64,000 bases of DNA from Parietaria judaica (GCA_954871525.1 OX940861.1:8602842-8666841), one strand, 5' to 3'. Counted from the first letter of the stretch, positions 20,508 to 33,737 are shown. Numbers and translations are program-made. The notes: a model not told the origin generated them from the sequence alone.

Positions 20508-23154
20508 TCAGACCTGTAGAGATATCCGGGTCTTGATGGGCTTCAGCTTGAGGCCCATACTTTCCGGGGAGAGAAGCTCCGGTGAAATGCATAGCGGGCT
20601 CAACGGGCTTCGAGGGCTCACACTTAGCTTGTAAGGCCTGTATAAGCCATAGCCCATGAGGAAATACTCCAACGGTATCAACATCGCATGAGGCTGCTCT
20701 TCTGTGACCATCGAGCCACAAGCTTGAACCTAAAGTGTAATGAAAAAAGAAGTTAAAAAGAATTCTACAGTTTGAAACTCATAATCAAGATAAACGCGTT
20801 AAGGTTAATACCTCAACCAAAGCGCTGAACCGTCGGTCCAACTTAGAGGTCATGTAGAGTGCGTCGGGATGAAACGATGAGCTGTCGCCAACGAATATTA
20901 GGGAGCGACACTGCAATTTTTGCAACCCTTCTGAGATGTCAGGCCTCCTGCAACAATTATAAAATAAGAATGTATGTCAGATTAAGAGAATTTATAAAAT
21001 AAAAAGAATAAGAATAAGAAATAGGCTTTACTCATTCATGGCTTCAAGGAAGCGCCAAACATTGGCACTCTGCCTCTCCCCAAGAGACTGTTAGAGCAAA
21101 ATTTTAAACAAGAATTAAGACCGCATTAATTAATTGCCTTTATACACCAGTCTTTATTTATTTAAAAAATTAAAATAGGACGGATATGAGAGGTTAGAAA
21201 CTGACTCTTCTGCATGCTTGAACTACGTCGGAGTCTTGTACTTGACCATTACCTCGAACATCCTGTCATCAGAACTCAGATGTTTAATGTACAAACATGA
21301 ATAATGTATATACGATCCGGAAGAAGAAAAATAAAAACTAATTCTGTAAGCATAAAGAGACGTTTAAACGGTAAAACTGAGAGGCCAACCTTGCTGAAGT
21401 AACGTTTGAGCAATAACTCTTTCACGAGTCCACACATGCCATAATAGTAAAGCAAATTTGACATAACCTGACAATTAAAGTTTTCACTTTTCAGTGAGGA
21501 AGATATCTTCTAACCCAAGGCAAAGGTTATTTAAAAAGATCAAAGAGCAAACCTTATTTAGTAACCACTCTGTCCAAGATGGTGATTCACAGAAAGGAGA
21601 AATGAGGATCAAACCCAATACACGAGGCCGGTATTTCAACTGTTGCCAAGAATTAACGAAGAAAGGTCATAAGCACGGGTCAAAGTCAAATTAAGAAGTT
21701 GACTATCTATGACAAATTATATGTATCAAATGGGATGAAATCACTCACAGCGAACATAGTAAGAATGTAAGCTCCGGCCGTGACACCCATACACATCACT
21801 GCTCCGAGCCTACAGACCAAATATAGTATTTATGAGACCAAAAACTGATTGATTATTACCCGAAAATCAATCAATTTGATCTACCAAGTTCTCAGAAGAA
21901 AGAATAGATTATTACCCGAAATAATTTAAAACATCGGCAATTTGATCTACCAAGTCCTCTGCAGAAAGCACCGGATCATTGGGGCTAATTGTTTCAGCTC
22001 CCAACTGAAATAGCTCTTGAAGAAAATTTCACATAAGAAACTACGTAATTAATAATAAAAAATATTATAATATAGCAAGAGAAGAGCATAAGTTAGAACC
22101 AAGAACACAAGTATATACAGTAGAGTTACTGAATTACAAACCTCATGCCCAGGAGGACTAATATGGTATATGCAGAAGTTATGGAGAAGCAAGGAACACG
22201 CTTCCGGGCAAAAGAACAATCCTTGAAAGCAAGATACATCTGAAAACTCACAAAAATAAAGAGTGAGAAAAAAGATTATTTTCTTCTCCATTGCCTCGAG
22301 AAACGATTTTAAGAATTTTAAATCAAAGCTTACACCTGCATTTAACAATACTCTTACACTAATGAAATTTCAAAAAAAAAAAAAAACAGTGACAACAATC
22401 AACCAAATGACCTATACAGGACAATCAAATTAGTAGAACAACAATGAAAACTTACAATTTAAAGCAAGATCGGGATAAGTAACAAGAGCTGGCTTTTCTT
22501 GATCTCCAATAACCGAGACGGACACATAACCATGAAAAGTTTTTACGAGATGTTCCTGCGAAAATTCCATAACCACACACACTTATGAACACAGAACAAT
22601 TCAGAGTATTTGTAATTCAGAAGGAGAAACGCAGCTTTTATGAAATCAATCGACATGATTACATTGATTATAGTAAGCATTCAACAAAGAAAAGTGATTT
22701 TTGGAAACTGATTCCAAGAAAATTTAGAGATTTTGAACACGAAATTGGACTCGCCAAATAAAAAAAGAATGAACCGAGAAAGAGGATATGATCGATTCTG
22801 AGTAATTATCTCGAAGCAATCGCCATTTCATCGAAAGCTATTCAAGCAATAGGAAATATTTGATCAATCTCCAAACATTAAGCATAATAAGCAATGAATT
22901 TGGGAAGCTCAAACATCAAATGAGAATGAACAGCTAAAAGCAGAGCTCCATTTTTCTCTTTCCGGAGTATTCCTTGCTTCCAAAACTCCAACCACGCTTC
23001 AAAAGCGAGAAAATTATCTTTCCAAATTCGCAGCATTTTCTCGGCAACCAAACAAAGCACAATCGAAACGGAGATGTAGTCCAAATGCAGGTACCTTTCC
23101 GCAGAGAGAAACTCCCTCCAAATCCACCGACACTGAATCACTTGAATCCGCCAT
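20508..23154 (-). CDS. NDL protein (N-MYC downregulated-like, NDR/SF21 family)
   Basis: Eleven coding exons on the minus strand: 23154-23095, 22555-22456, 22239-22142, 22004-21916, 21809-21749, 21639-21553, 21467-21390, 21262-21206, 21087-21032, 20947-20812 and 20729-20508. All have GT/AG ends and the phases fit, giving 347 aa, close to the about 346 of Arabidopsis NDL1. The N terminus is [20 protein letters not shown]. Family blocks are [73 protein letters not shown] and the C-terminal [18 protein letters not shown]. The fold is an alpha/beta hydrolase whose elbow GVTAG lacks the catalytic Ser. In Arabidopsis, NDL proteins bind the G-protein beta subunit and affect auxin transport; that role is by homology. 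A CT repeat precedes the ATG (GA on the coding strand). Which of the NDL paralogues it is cannot be told. Confidence 0.94.
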
Positions 23155-23159
23155 TTCCC

Positions 23160-25296
23160 TCTCTCTCTCTCTCTCAGTTTGGAATTGGATTGGTCTCCAT
23201 TGCTTCGAATTATTATATAATTCTATACGACTAATGTCAGAAAATCAAATATGTAATTATAATATTGCATAAATATAATTAAAAATATTCTAACTCGAGG
23301 TTGACTCGCACGAGTCACCGACGCTCAGTCCCAGAGTTGTCACAAGCGGCCCCGTATAAACGGGGTTTAACCAGAGACGCGGGTCAAATTTAACCATGGT
23401 TTGTTTAGGCCGACACTTTTCTTTTTGTTTCTTCTCTTTTTAATTTCATTTTGTTGCCGAGTTTACCATTTTGCCCTTCTCTGACGTTGACAATTTTTGT
23501 TGTCAATAACTTAATATTTTGACACAATTTTGTTTGTTTTCATAAACCAGCCTCGTGTCCAGTGATAATATTTTCTTAATTAAATGTTTAGTTTAAGTAG
23601 AGTATTAAGTTTATACAAGAATAAAAGTCTTTCGAGGCTAAAAGTTACTATATGGAAAGTGGATAATTCTTTGTGAATCTTTTTAGAAGAATTATATAAA
23701 TGGAAATCGAGGTTAGTGATCAAGACTTATATTGTAAAACACTAATTTGAGATGTGTCATGTGTCTAAAAAGGTAAAAAGATTAATTTCTACCGCAATTA
23801 ATTAATATATATGATTTATCGTATTAATATTAATTATATATTAGATTTATATTTTTATTTAATTAATTAATTACAAAACTGAATTTGTAATTTGTCACCC
23901 CAAAAGCTGAATATATTTCCAATGGTGCAGTTAATCAGATGAATTATTTTGTAGTGTTTTGTATTTATTGAAAGTTACTTATTATAACGTTTGGTCAGCA
24001 TTGCATTTAACCCTCTTATCTAATTCTATTGATGCCAAATTTTGAGAAACAAAAACAAAGATAATAAAAGTAAATTCCAGAGAGCATTACAATATACAGT
24101 TGACTATTAAGTAATAAATGTACGTTATAATAACGATTCTGTATGTTAATAACTTTTTGTGATTCAGTTATAATTTTCCCTGGTAGCTTTAAAAGCTTTG
24201 TCCTTACTTCATGTTTGGATACATAATGATAAATGTACAGTGAGAAACAAATGTTTAGCCATTTCTTAGATAATAATTATTTCTTAACATTCCGTTCTTG
24301 AAACATTTGTAATTATTTTGTTGTAATTAGCAAGAATGCCGCCTTCAAAAAAAAAAAAAACAAGAATGCCCCTAAAGTAACACACTTACAAAAAAAAAAA
24401 AATCATTTTTGTAGTTTGGGAGAATTAGGTTCAAAAGAATCAGGAATAGAGAGTTTTTTTTCTTTTTTCTTTTTTCACCGGACTTTAATTTTAAGAATAT
24501 TGATTTTGAGTTCTTTTTCGACCTTTACTGCTTAATTTGAAAGTGAACAACTAAAGTGTTATCGTATATTTCCTACAAATACAATCTTGTAACTACTTCA
24601 CTTAATCTTCCATGATAAAACCTTACAAATCACAAATGAGTTTTATACCTTAATATGGGTCACGTATCATGACATGATCGAAACAAAATTTATGGCAAAT
24701 ATCCTCAATAAAAATAAAATAAAATAAAAAATAAAAAAATCAATCGTACATTATCTTCAATAAGTGTATAGCGATCTCAACAGATCCTATTTACTGCCAA
24801 TAAAAGCTTCTTCTTACCCTTTTTTTTTTTTATCGTAGAGAAGAAAACAATATGAGAATTGTGAAGTATACAACAAAAAAACGCAAACTCTAAAAAGTAT
24901 TTAAGTTGCATTTTGTCTCCTTCTTCTTTTTCGTTGCATAGTGTATACAACTTGCTAATAATACGTCAAAGAAGATATACATATGCCAAAGAAGATATAC
25001 ACGTCTTTGAATTGGCGTATTATAATTTGGACTTCTTTTTTTCTTTTCTTTTTCCTTTTCTGACAAATATAGCGACTAAAAAAAATGGGATATTTAAAAA
25101 AGACTTAATGAAAGATCCACATTCTTGTGTTTATTTCACGTTTTTTTTAGTGTCATAATATAATTTTGTATGGCAGGAAAGACTTGTTTCAATAGTTAAT
25201 TATCTCACTTTTTTTCTTACTATCAAGTCATATTTTATTATGATGTCATTAAATTCTTTTTTTTCACAATTATTGTTTGACCCTATTTGAATTCTA
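23160..25296. other. Intergenic AT-rich region
   Basis: Contains the NDL promoter and leader at its left, with CT-rich sequence at 23157-23175. No further gene, RNA or bounded repeat was recognised. Poly-A/T runs at about 24345-24400 and 24825-24835 may be remnants of retroposed tails. Confidence 0.4.
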
Positions 25297-25301
25297 GTTG
25301 T

Positions 25302-25921
25302 TGTTGGTTCCCCAATAATAAGATCTGCAGCCAAAGAACAATGAAGAACAAGAAACAAAGGAAAGAGGACAAAACTTATGAGAATTTTATCAGATTAATG
25401 TCGAATGCAAAGAGAGCAAAAGTTACAAACTAAAGTCATAAGACTTGTATTTATAGAGAAACTAGAAAACTAAACCCTAGCTAACCTTCCTAAAATAAAC
25501 TTAATCAAATCTTTACAATTTACACGTTTCCTAACAGAATGGAAACCAAATCATATCAAATCAGGAAGTCAAATCGTATCTCCAAACTTGCTCCTCAAGT
25601 TTGACACATTTCTGGAATAGCTCTTCTTGACTTCTGGTGTTTTCCGATTCTGCCCGGGATAATCCTGCTAGGGTCCTTTGCTGCTAGGGGGCATCTCTGC
25701 TCCCCCTCATATCTGCTAGGGTCATCTCTGGTAGGAGCATTTCTGGTCGGGTCCCTTCCTGCTGGGGGAAATCTCTGGTCGGACCCATCGTTGGTGGGGA
25801 GCTCTCTAGTGGGGGAATTCCTGCTAGGGGGATTTCTGCTCGGGCCCTTCTCTGCTAGGGGAAGCTCTGGTGGGGAGATCTCTGCAAGGGATTGTTGAGT
25901 CAAGTCAAGCTTAAATTCACA
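25302..25921 (-). mobile_element. Solo LTR with short-period internal repeat
   Basis: A 620-bp LTR with exact 5-bp TSD GTTGT (25297-25301, 25922-25926). On the minus strand it begins TGTGAATTTAAGC and ends GAACCAACA. A TATA box CTATAAATACAAG lies at plus 25447-25459, in the right place for minus-strand transcription. 25660-25885 is a degenerate 15-16 bp repeat with TCTCTGGTNGGGG-type units. No internal region is adjacent. Confidence 0.85.
25660..25885. repeat. Degenerate 15-16 bp tandem repeat in LTR
   Basis: About 14 units with a common pattern CTG(G/C)T(A/G/C)GGGG followed by a variable ATCT-like part. The minus-strand open frame across it (S/T/P/R-rich) follows from the repeat and shows no protein homology I recognise. 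Confidence 0.7.
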
Positions 25922-25926
25922 GTTGT

Positions 25927-26183
25927 TAGTGCGATTTTTTTTCTATTTCATGATGTATGTATCATTCTAATTGTTAGATAACACTTGTAGTATCAAAGAG
26001 ACAAAAACATAAATATATTTCAACATTAATTATCTTGATATTGTTATCTATATTAAAAGTCATATTCTCTTCGTAATTTTTTGTGTATGCTCATTTAGTT
26101 AATTTACTACATGTTTACCCCAACAAAATCAGAAAAGGGTAATTAAATATAGAAGAAAATAAATTACCATTTGTTGAAATAGA

Positions 26184-26215
<32 letters not shown>

Positions 26216-27754
26216 ATGTATGTATGTACAATTGGATTGTTGGTGTAGCTGAGACATAAAAGATAGATATAAAGCTATAGCTATAATATATCAAGTGATG
26301 AACTTTACATGCATCACGCAATATCACTCTTTATTAAGGTTGGTACCTGTCATTACCATTCACCATATTCCAGTAACCCTAATTATTCATTCTTTTATGT
26401 GCAAATATTATGAACCAACCCTAGGCTATATATTTCCTATTACACGTTAAACATTTTCCTTCTTTTATAACATTATCATAGTCGTTGGTCTATTATGTTT
26501 TTCTTTCCTAGGAAAAACAGAAAACGATTTCCCAACAAATATCATAATTTTCACCAATGTTTTCAAAGATCAGGACTTATATATATTTGTTTTGACTTAA
26601 TTAATATATTATTTTTCGTATTACTGACTTGATTCGCTTATTTGCATGGATTTACGTGCACATAATTGATACTCGTAGATTGCAAACTATTATATTATAT
26701 GAGATCATAACTTTCGGGATCTTAACACTCATTATATATTGACACAATATAATATGTTGGTATTTTCCTTTAATTTTTTTCCTTTAATTAAAAGTGACAA
26801 TATTTACGTGCAATGTTGGTCATTTTTTTCTCTCTCTCTAGGGTTTGGTGGTGCCCACCATGGTCACGATCTAGTTCTGGGATTGTGTTGTGGACTTTCT
26901 TTCCTTCGGTTTTCCATGCATTATTGATGGTATATTAACATTAATTACAAGCAAACCCTTCATAATTTGAAGCCTTTTTTTATGATTCCTTTAAATGGTA
27001 TTGAATTCAGTACTTCTTAATTTGGTAAATATCCATTTCAATTTTCATTGCGTGACTCGTCTTTATAACTGGCAAGTGGGAAAGAAGGGTTAGTTAGCGA
27101 TTCTTAGCCATTTTCAGTGTTATTCATTCAAGCATAAGGTTCTTGATAGTTTGTCACCATGTTTCTTAATGGATGATCATGATATCACTTGTATATTTGT
27201 CATAAACCTCTTCATAACATACCTTACAAAGAATTAATATATTTGTATTAAAATTATTAAAAAACTATATATATATATATATATAAATATTTACAGAAGC
27301 ATATGTTTTGGAATTATCTGATAAGTCAATAAGGTTGAATACTATCTCTCTCATCGGCCCCAAACCCCCAACATTTCACTATCTTATTTAATGTGAACTC
27401 CATAGAGAGGAGAGAGAGAAGCTTTCAATTATTTGGATCATGTCACATTTTATAGGTTATAAACTTATAACCCCACATTAAAATTAAAAGAGATGATATG
27501 AGATATAAAAATTAAAAATAGTTGCATGCTGCAAAAATATGACTTATATTCCTAATATATATTTTTTGTGCCAAAAATTACCAATAATATTAAAAAAATT
27601 GGCTTAAGTAAGTGAATTTTTTCATTAACTTCCTACCATGAAGATCCATGTAGCGACGAAAGATTTGTTTATATTTTGCCCTTTTTAACTGTGTGTGTAT
27701 GAGCTAAAGAAGTTCAAAGAGCTGACAACGAACTATTCTCACATTATAAAGAAA
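25927..27754. other. Intergenic AT-rich region with microsatellite
   Basis: (AT)n followed by TGTG/TATG units at about 26184-26228, another (AT)n at about 27266-27284 and a GA-rich run at 27409-27421. No gene recognised. Confidence 0.4.
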
Positions 27755-30700
27755 CTAGTGGACCGGCATCGCGCTTCGCGCGGTGGCGATAAAAAAATCA
27801 TAAATATGAAAGGCTTTTACTGTATTATATGAACGGAAGTCTATTAGCTGGATTTTGAATGAAAGTATATTAACTATGTTACGAACAATCTCGATAAAGT
27901 ATAGCAAAATTTTCTGTTAGAATTGATGTGATTGCTCGTGATGGTACTTCGGCTAGTGCTTTTACGGTTACAACTTATTTATAAACTGCACATTTGAAAA
28001 TAATATTTGTAGCAGTAAATAGAGGTTCTTACATCAGTATAGAAAAATGTCCTAATTTATCATTTTTTAGTATATATATACATATATAGAGAGCTTGACA
28101 AGGTCCTTACCATCATTTATCATATAAAATTCAATGTTTTTTATATTCAGTATGAGCTAAAATATAGCTATTAACATTTTTTTATCATTTATCGTACACA
28201 ATTCATTGTTTTTGACGTTCACTATAATGTAAAATATAGCTATTTAAATTTTTTACGTGCTTTGTGCAGTGGCGTAAGCATTAATTTTGAAATTTAAACT
28301 AATCTGTTTCTCTTATTATATATATAGTCAACTACTTAATATGTTAGTTTCATTAATTGTAATCATAAGAAGAAAAAAAACCTTAGTCTTTGAAAGAGAA
28401 ATAATATATTATAGATTTATTTAACGAAGCACTATAAAAAGAACCATCTTACTCGATATTTTGCGGCGGTTAATTTTACCAAAAAAGTGATGCATTATAG
28501 GTATTCTAATATAAATTTAGTTGGTTGAAGAAAAAAAATAGTGCCTCATGAAGAAAATTCTCTAAATGAACTTGCATGAATTAATTTCTATGGTGTTAGA
28601 GGATGAATTTTTTTACATTTTGTTAATTTTTTTATCCCTAATTTAAAAAATATTATCTAAAAGAATGGCCCAAATTGTTAATCTAGAATGTTAGGTGTAA
28701 TAATTATTTACGACTTGATCCACTCTGCAATCCCCACAGTCCAAGACCATACCTGCGTTGCTTTCCGAGCTAACTTACTCATCTTCTTATTTCCTGTGAT
28801 ACATTGCGATCTATCTATTATTTCTGTTTTGATTAATCAAACATTGAAAATCTGTAAAAATATATACACACACATACATACATAGTATGTATAATACATC
28901 AAGCCATGGTCATCTATTCGCTTAGGATAATCATGTTTATGTTTCATAAATGAGATATTAATATATATATATAATAATAATAATAAAAAAAACACAATAC
29001 TTGATTGTCAACAGCTGTGATATCAGAGCAACATAGAAGAAACCAAAATGACCTCACGAATCCTTGCGTGTCAAGAGCTCGTAGCGAGACCTGTGGAAAC
29101 AATATATGCAAAACTACCATCCAATTGACTCTTTGTGTATGAAACTTTCAAACAACTCCTCTGTATCGATCACTTCTTTCGTAGTCTTAGAAAGCATGGA
29201 ACATAAAATTTGTGAGTGATGCATATAAGACTAAGACCATATGGAATTAAAAATTAAGAATCACCAAAGTAAAAGAATATACCTTAACTACAGAGCCAGA
29301 AAGTCTCTTTCTCTATATAGAGTTTGTTGTCTAATGAACTCTTCAAATGATTTACATAGTTCCATATTATCTTAGCTCTATGCTATGTGACTCAGCTTCA
29401 TCACTGCAAATTACATAAACCCAACAAATGAAGGAGCAACTGATTCTTCAAAAATAAAAGCAAGAAAAATTGAAAAAAATACTTCAATCAGAATCACAAT
29501 CAAAACGCAAAATATATAACTTGAGCCTAAACACTCAAGAATATATTTAAATATATATATATGTGTGTATATATTACCCAAAATATTCCTCTTTAAAAAA
29601 ATACTAAAACAACCATTTCTTGTACAATATTGTTTTCAATAAAAATAAAAGATCAGGGATGAAGTGATGTGTACAATATACTCTTTCATGCCAAATAGCA
29701 AAACAGGAATATCTTGAAAGAAGAATACCATGTATAGCAAAACAGGAATATCTTGAAGCTGCCATCAAAATATCTACTGCTTATATTATTCATATAAAAC
29801 CTGTATATGCAGTTTCACTTCCTACTGCCGACAATTTCAAAGAGATACCTATAATAACATCAGGAAAATCTAAAGAAGCAATGAAAAATCTAAAATGCAA
29901 AGCACATCACTGACTTGCCTACTTGCCAAAGAAATCGACGTGTTCTTTCAAAAAGTAAAATTATCCACTAAAATAAAAGTTCATAAACAAATCCAATAGA
30001 TATAAATTTTATGAAAAATGCAGCAAAATACAATCAAGAAAAAAAATGAAAGAGTCACAATTCATCATTTAGACAAATTGTTGTCAATGTCTTGTAATTA
30101 TACTGTCTCATCGAGAAAATTAAAGTAACTCATTAGAAAATTGGAAGCTTGGGTTACTGGTTTTAGAAGTGCACATAGTGGCTTATGTTGGCTTCGTTTG
30201 CGTCTGCGAACCATCAAGTAAAATTACCAAATAGACATTATTACTGGGTGGTTACTCGAGTAATTATTAGTAGCTAATAGGGTGTTAAGGTAAACTTACA
30301 TCTTCTCAAAGACGACCCTTTGGTTCAGGAAGACCCGGATAGGCACATAATTATATGCGAAGAAAACAAAACAAAAAAAAGATGAGAAAGAAAAAAAAAA
30401 GCAATGAAAATAAAATAAGAAAATAATAGTTGGTTAGTCCCTAAAGCTTTCAAATGGAAATACTCTAATACACATATTGCTATTTCTTTCATAACTTCCC
30501 AAGGAAAACCAAAAATAATTGTGATTATAACAAAGAACCTGGACTTGAGCCTTCCTCCAACAGTTTGCAAATCAACTCTGTATTTGCCGAAACTAAATCC
30601 CTTCAAGAATGTCTCTTTACACAACTTTAAATCTGCAAAAAAAATAATGACAAGTTGACAATCCAATCTCTAAGTTAAAAATGAGATTTAATGAAAATAC

Positions 30701-31255
30701 CTCCAAGCAACTGATCATCGGACTGGATGATATCTTGCCGTCGCGACGTCATTGGGAGGTGAGTCGATCGGTGGTCGTCGGAACTCGGATGATTGGATCT
30801 CATCCAATCCGCTGAGTCTGGGGAGTCGCTTAGTTGTTGTCGATCGCCGAGGAGATGGAGTGGTTAGATATGAACTACAACTGAAGAAAGAAGAAGGATA
30901 AGCATCCAATTGGAGAGAGAGATCAACGTCCTAACCTAATCTGCACTGCCGACTGAAGAAACTGAAGCGAGGGTGAGTGAAGAGGAAAACGGCTTTTGAG
31001 AGAGCACCTGAAAAGGCACGGTCAATAAAAGGTCATTTACAGGACAAAATGGTGGCATTCGTTGTATGTACTCAAAGTCTGATATTGAAATAAATAACAA
31101 AATGTAGTAGAAAATCATTGCAATTAATGGTCTCGTATGAAAGTTTAAAAAAAATTATAAAATCTGGAAAATTTAGAATTTGAGGATTCTCCCATCCTTG
31201 GCTTTTTAAGCTTTGACTTTATTGTAGCAAGATTTTTCTTTTATATATATATAGA
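27755..31255 (-). mobile_element. Non-autonomous Helitron, 3.5 kb
   Basis: On the minus strand it starts TCTATATATATATAAAAG at 31255, preceded by A. It ends with a hairpin CGCGC-GAA-GCGCG (plus 27768-27780) followed by ATGCCGGTCCACTAG and then T. This is the Helitron signature: 5' TC, 3' hairpin plus CTAG, insertion between A and T, no TSD. The interior is AT-rich with an approximate tandem duplication at 28117-28253 and exon-like stretches near 30540-30640 and 30715-30909 on the minus strand that I cannot identify. No Rep/helicase was seen. 28258-28275 (GTGCTTTGTGCAGTGGCG) looks like a decayed second 3' hairpin. Confidence 0.75.
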
Positions 31256-31429
31256 TTGTTTTGCAATACACAAAGTAAGAGATTATAAGAGATTATAGGT
31301 CTGTCATGTTGATGTGTGGTAAAAAAAGGTATAATAAAAAAGAACGAACATGGAGAAAACATAGTCACGAAGCGAAACTTAATGGTAGAGAGTTTAATGA
31401 AAAACCATAATTACTTTTGTCAAGATTTT

Positions 31430-32287
31430 TGTAGAGGGCGATTCTCACCACCATTTTCCAGTCACAAAGATAATCACCAAATAACAAATAAACAACAATA
31501 ATCGATGAATATCTCTGTTTTATTATATTTTCCGAAATAAGCTCGGTTTTCTTCCGTTGAATAGCTGGACAGATGAAGGATCATGAACATCAATTTTTCA
31601 CTATTTCCTTAGCCTTTTCTATCACAAGGTTTCTTTCTCTCTCTCCGGGCCTTTTTTCTCTCTTTTTTCCAACCTTTACAAATGAGGCTTATCTTTCCTT
31701 TTATAGAGTTTACAATGCCTTCCCCTCGCATCCTTCCCGCCTTTTTCTCTTTAATCATTCACTCTCTGGCGTGATTTGAGGGCAGCATGGTTAATTCTTG
31801 CTTTATGCCACTTCCGAGCAGGCTGCCGTTATGGGTAGGTGCGCCTCATTAAATGCGCATCTCGTCAATGGTCATTTGGCCCTGCAAGCCTCGTCGCAGG
31901 TGTTCTCATCGAGTGAGTAGGTCGGCTTCATTAAATGCACATCTCGCCAATGGTCATTCGGCCCTGCGAGCCTCGTCGCATGTGTTCTCATCGAGTGAGT
32001 AGGTCGGCTTCATTAAATGCACATCTCGTCAATGGTCATTCGGCCCTGCACAATCATCATGACGAAATTCCTCGTCGGGTGCGATGGGACACTTCATCGC
32101 AGCTTGCTCTCATGTGGCTGCGTCTCCTCGTGGATGAGCCTCCTCGGGGGTATTCTTCCTCGGGGATGTTCCTCCTCGGGGATAATCCCCCTCGGGTGAT
32201 GAACTTCCTCGCCTCCCCTCATGTCGTTTATGGACAAAACGACACGAGTTGTGTTGAGGATGGATTTGACCAAATCCGACCTTAACA
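31430..32287 (-). mobile_element. Solo LTR, sister of the 2171-3863 LTR
   Basis: Exact 5-bp TSD ATTTT (31425-31429, 32288-32292). Ends and flanking blocks match the LTR at 2171-3863 (TGTTAAGGTCGGATTTGG at the minus-strand start and GAGAATCGCCCTCTACA at its end). A TATA box CTATAAAAGG lies near plus 31695-31706 on the minus strand. It lacks the 39-bp minisatellite and instead carries an 82-bp repeat (31847-32048) and short CTCCTCGGGG units (32125-32195). Confidence 0.87.
31847..32048. repeat. 82-bp tandem repeat, about 2.5 copies
   Basis: Units start CATTAAATGCGCATCTCGTC at 31847, 31929 and 32011 with few differences. The sister LTR has one copy of this unit (around 3639-3715). Confidence 0.85.
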
Positions 32288-32376
32288 ATTTTTATATCAC
32301 TGTAAAAAAAATCTTCTAAAAATATTGAAAATTATTTTCCGTAACATGTGGGAATCTTTGCCCAAATATCTCAAAG

Positions 32377-32758
32377 AAATCGAGTTTGGTCCCTTGGAGG
32401 TTACATGTCCGCTGGTCCAAATGCATCCGCTTTGTGGAAGTCATCAACTTCAGAGTGTCTCATATCTTTCGGGAAGGAAATATAGTAGCCGATGCATTAG
32501 CTAGTTTTGGAGCTCAAAATTTGGGTAATTATTGGTGGCATTCGCACCCGGATTTTACTTCGTCTTTTGTAAACGATGGCATTTGTTCGAGAGCGAACTT
32601 TAGATTTAGATAGTTCTCTTCTCTTTTGATTTGGGGTGTAATTTTAGACATTTTCAATTATATTATTCCGAGCCCCGCTTCTTTCTTTGTATTTCTTGGG
32701 TGCCAACATAGTTGGGATTCGAGTTCACTTAGCGAGATTTCGGGCTTCTTTAATTAAA
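32377..32758 (+). mobile_element. 5'-truncated LINE, RNase H end and 3' UTR
   Basis: A 382-bp insertion bounded by exact 13-bp TSD AAATATCTCAAAG (32364-32376, 32759-32771). The frame from about 32386 to 32613 ends with the C-terminal part of a plant LINE RNase H domain (VSHIFREGNIVADALASFG). A 3' UTR follows, ending TTTAATTAAA before the TSD. Truncation at the 5' end and the long TSD are typical of target-primed reverse transcription. Confidence 0.88.
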
Positions 32759-32771
32759 AAATATCTCAAAG

Positions 32772-33023
32772 TAAAAATAAAAAATAAAATAAAAAAAGGT
32801 TAGGATGCACTTTTGAATTTTGATATAAAGACCAAAAAAGCTCGTATAAATGACACATACCAACTCAACTCTACTTGTGTATTCATTTCAAGTTTCAACT
32901 ACAATTAGTTTCGGGTATTAATAGTTTGCCAACATGCTATAAATATTATTATTGCGAAGAAATAATAAGACATATTCATTATGGAATTTTTAACTATGAA
33001 AGGTGAACAGGTAGGAAAGCGAA

Positions 33024-33063
<40 letters not shown>

Positions 33064-33480
33064 ATGGTGATTATAACAAATTCCATCATTAAAAATTAAC
33101 AATATGAATAATATTGTCCTTCGTTGAAGGTATCGCACGTATTAATACTATCATAGATTTTAACATTGATAAATACGAGAAATAATGTTATTATTTTTCA
33201 ACTCTTTGAGATATACAAATTCTATCGAAGGTCGAAGTTAACAGCATAACCGACACAATCTGAAACTTTAGTAAGTGCTTCGAATTATTTAAAATAATTT
33301 AGCCTAGCTGTATAGGTGTCAATTGTATCTAAGTAAGATTAAAAAAAAAATTATTCATATAGTGATAGTCTAGCTAGAGTCTAGACGATCTAGACGAGTA
33401 TACAATCTAAGGCTAATCAATTTTTAGAATAATTTATATAAACACCATTTTCAACTTAAATATTGTACGTGATTTTAATA
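32772..33480. other. Intergenic AT-rich region with (AT)n
   Basis: (AT)n of about 37 bp at 33025-33061. No gene recognised. Confidence 0.5.
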
Positions 33481-33737
33481 GGAAAACTTTATAAAATAAT
33501 TCTCAATACTACAAATTCTATTACTAATTCCTAAAGTTTGCATAATTCTCAAAATAATATTTTTAAATTCATGCATCAAAATACCCCTAATTTGTCTATT
33601 TTTCAGGACGTGATATGTCCATTTTGCAGGTGCATTTTGGTACATGAAATTCAAAAAAGTTGTTTTGAGAATTATAAAAACTTGAGAGTTAGTAATAAAA
33701 TGTATGACGTATTGAGGGTTATTTTATAAAGTTTCTC
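33481..33737. mobile_element. Mutator-like MITE, 257 bp
   Basis: The left end GGAAAACTTTATAAAATAA and the complement of the right end, GAGAAACTTTATAAAATAA, pair. Inner blocks pair as well (CATAATTCTCAAAA with TTTTGAGAATTAT; TGCATCAAAATACCCC with GGTGCATTTTGG). TTTTAATA is present on both sides (33473-33480, 33738-33745); as a 9-mer the match is 8/9. Confidence 0.7.

Noticed and set aside
25595..25903. Minus-strand S/P/R-rich frame of 102 codons
   Set aside because: Lies in the degenerate repeat of a solo LTR with a 5-bp TSD; no protein family recognised.
32386..32613. Small host gene
   Set aside because: RNase H tail of a LINE between 13-bp TSDs.
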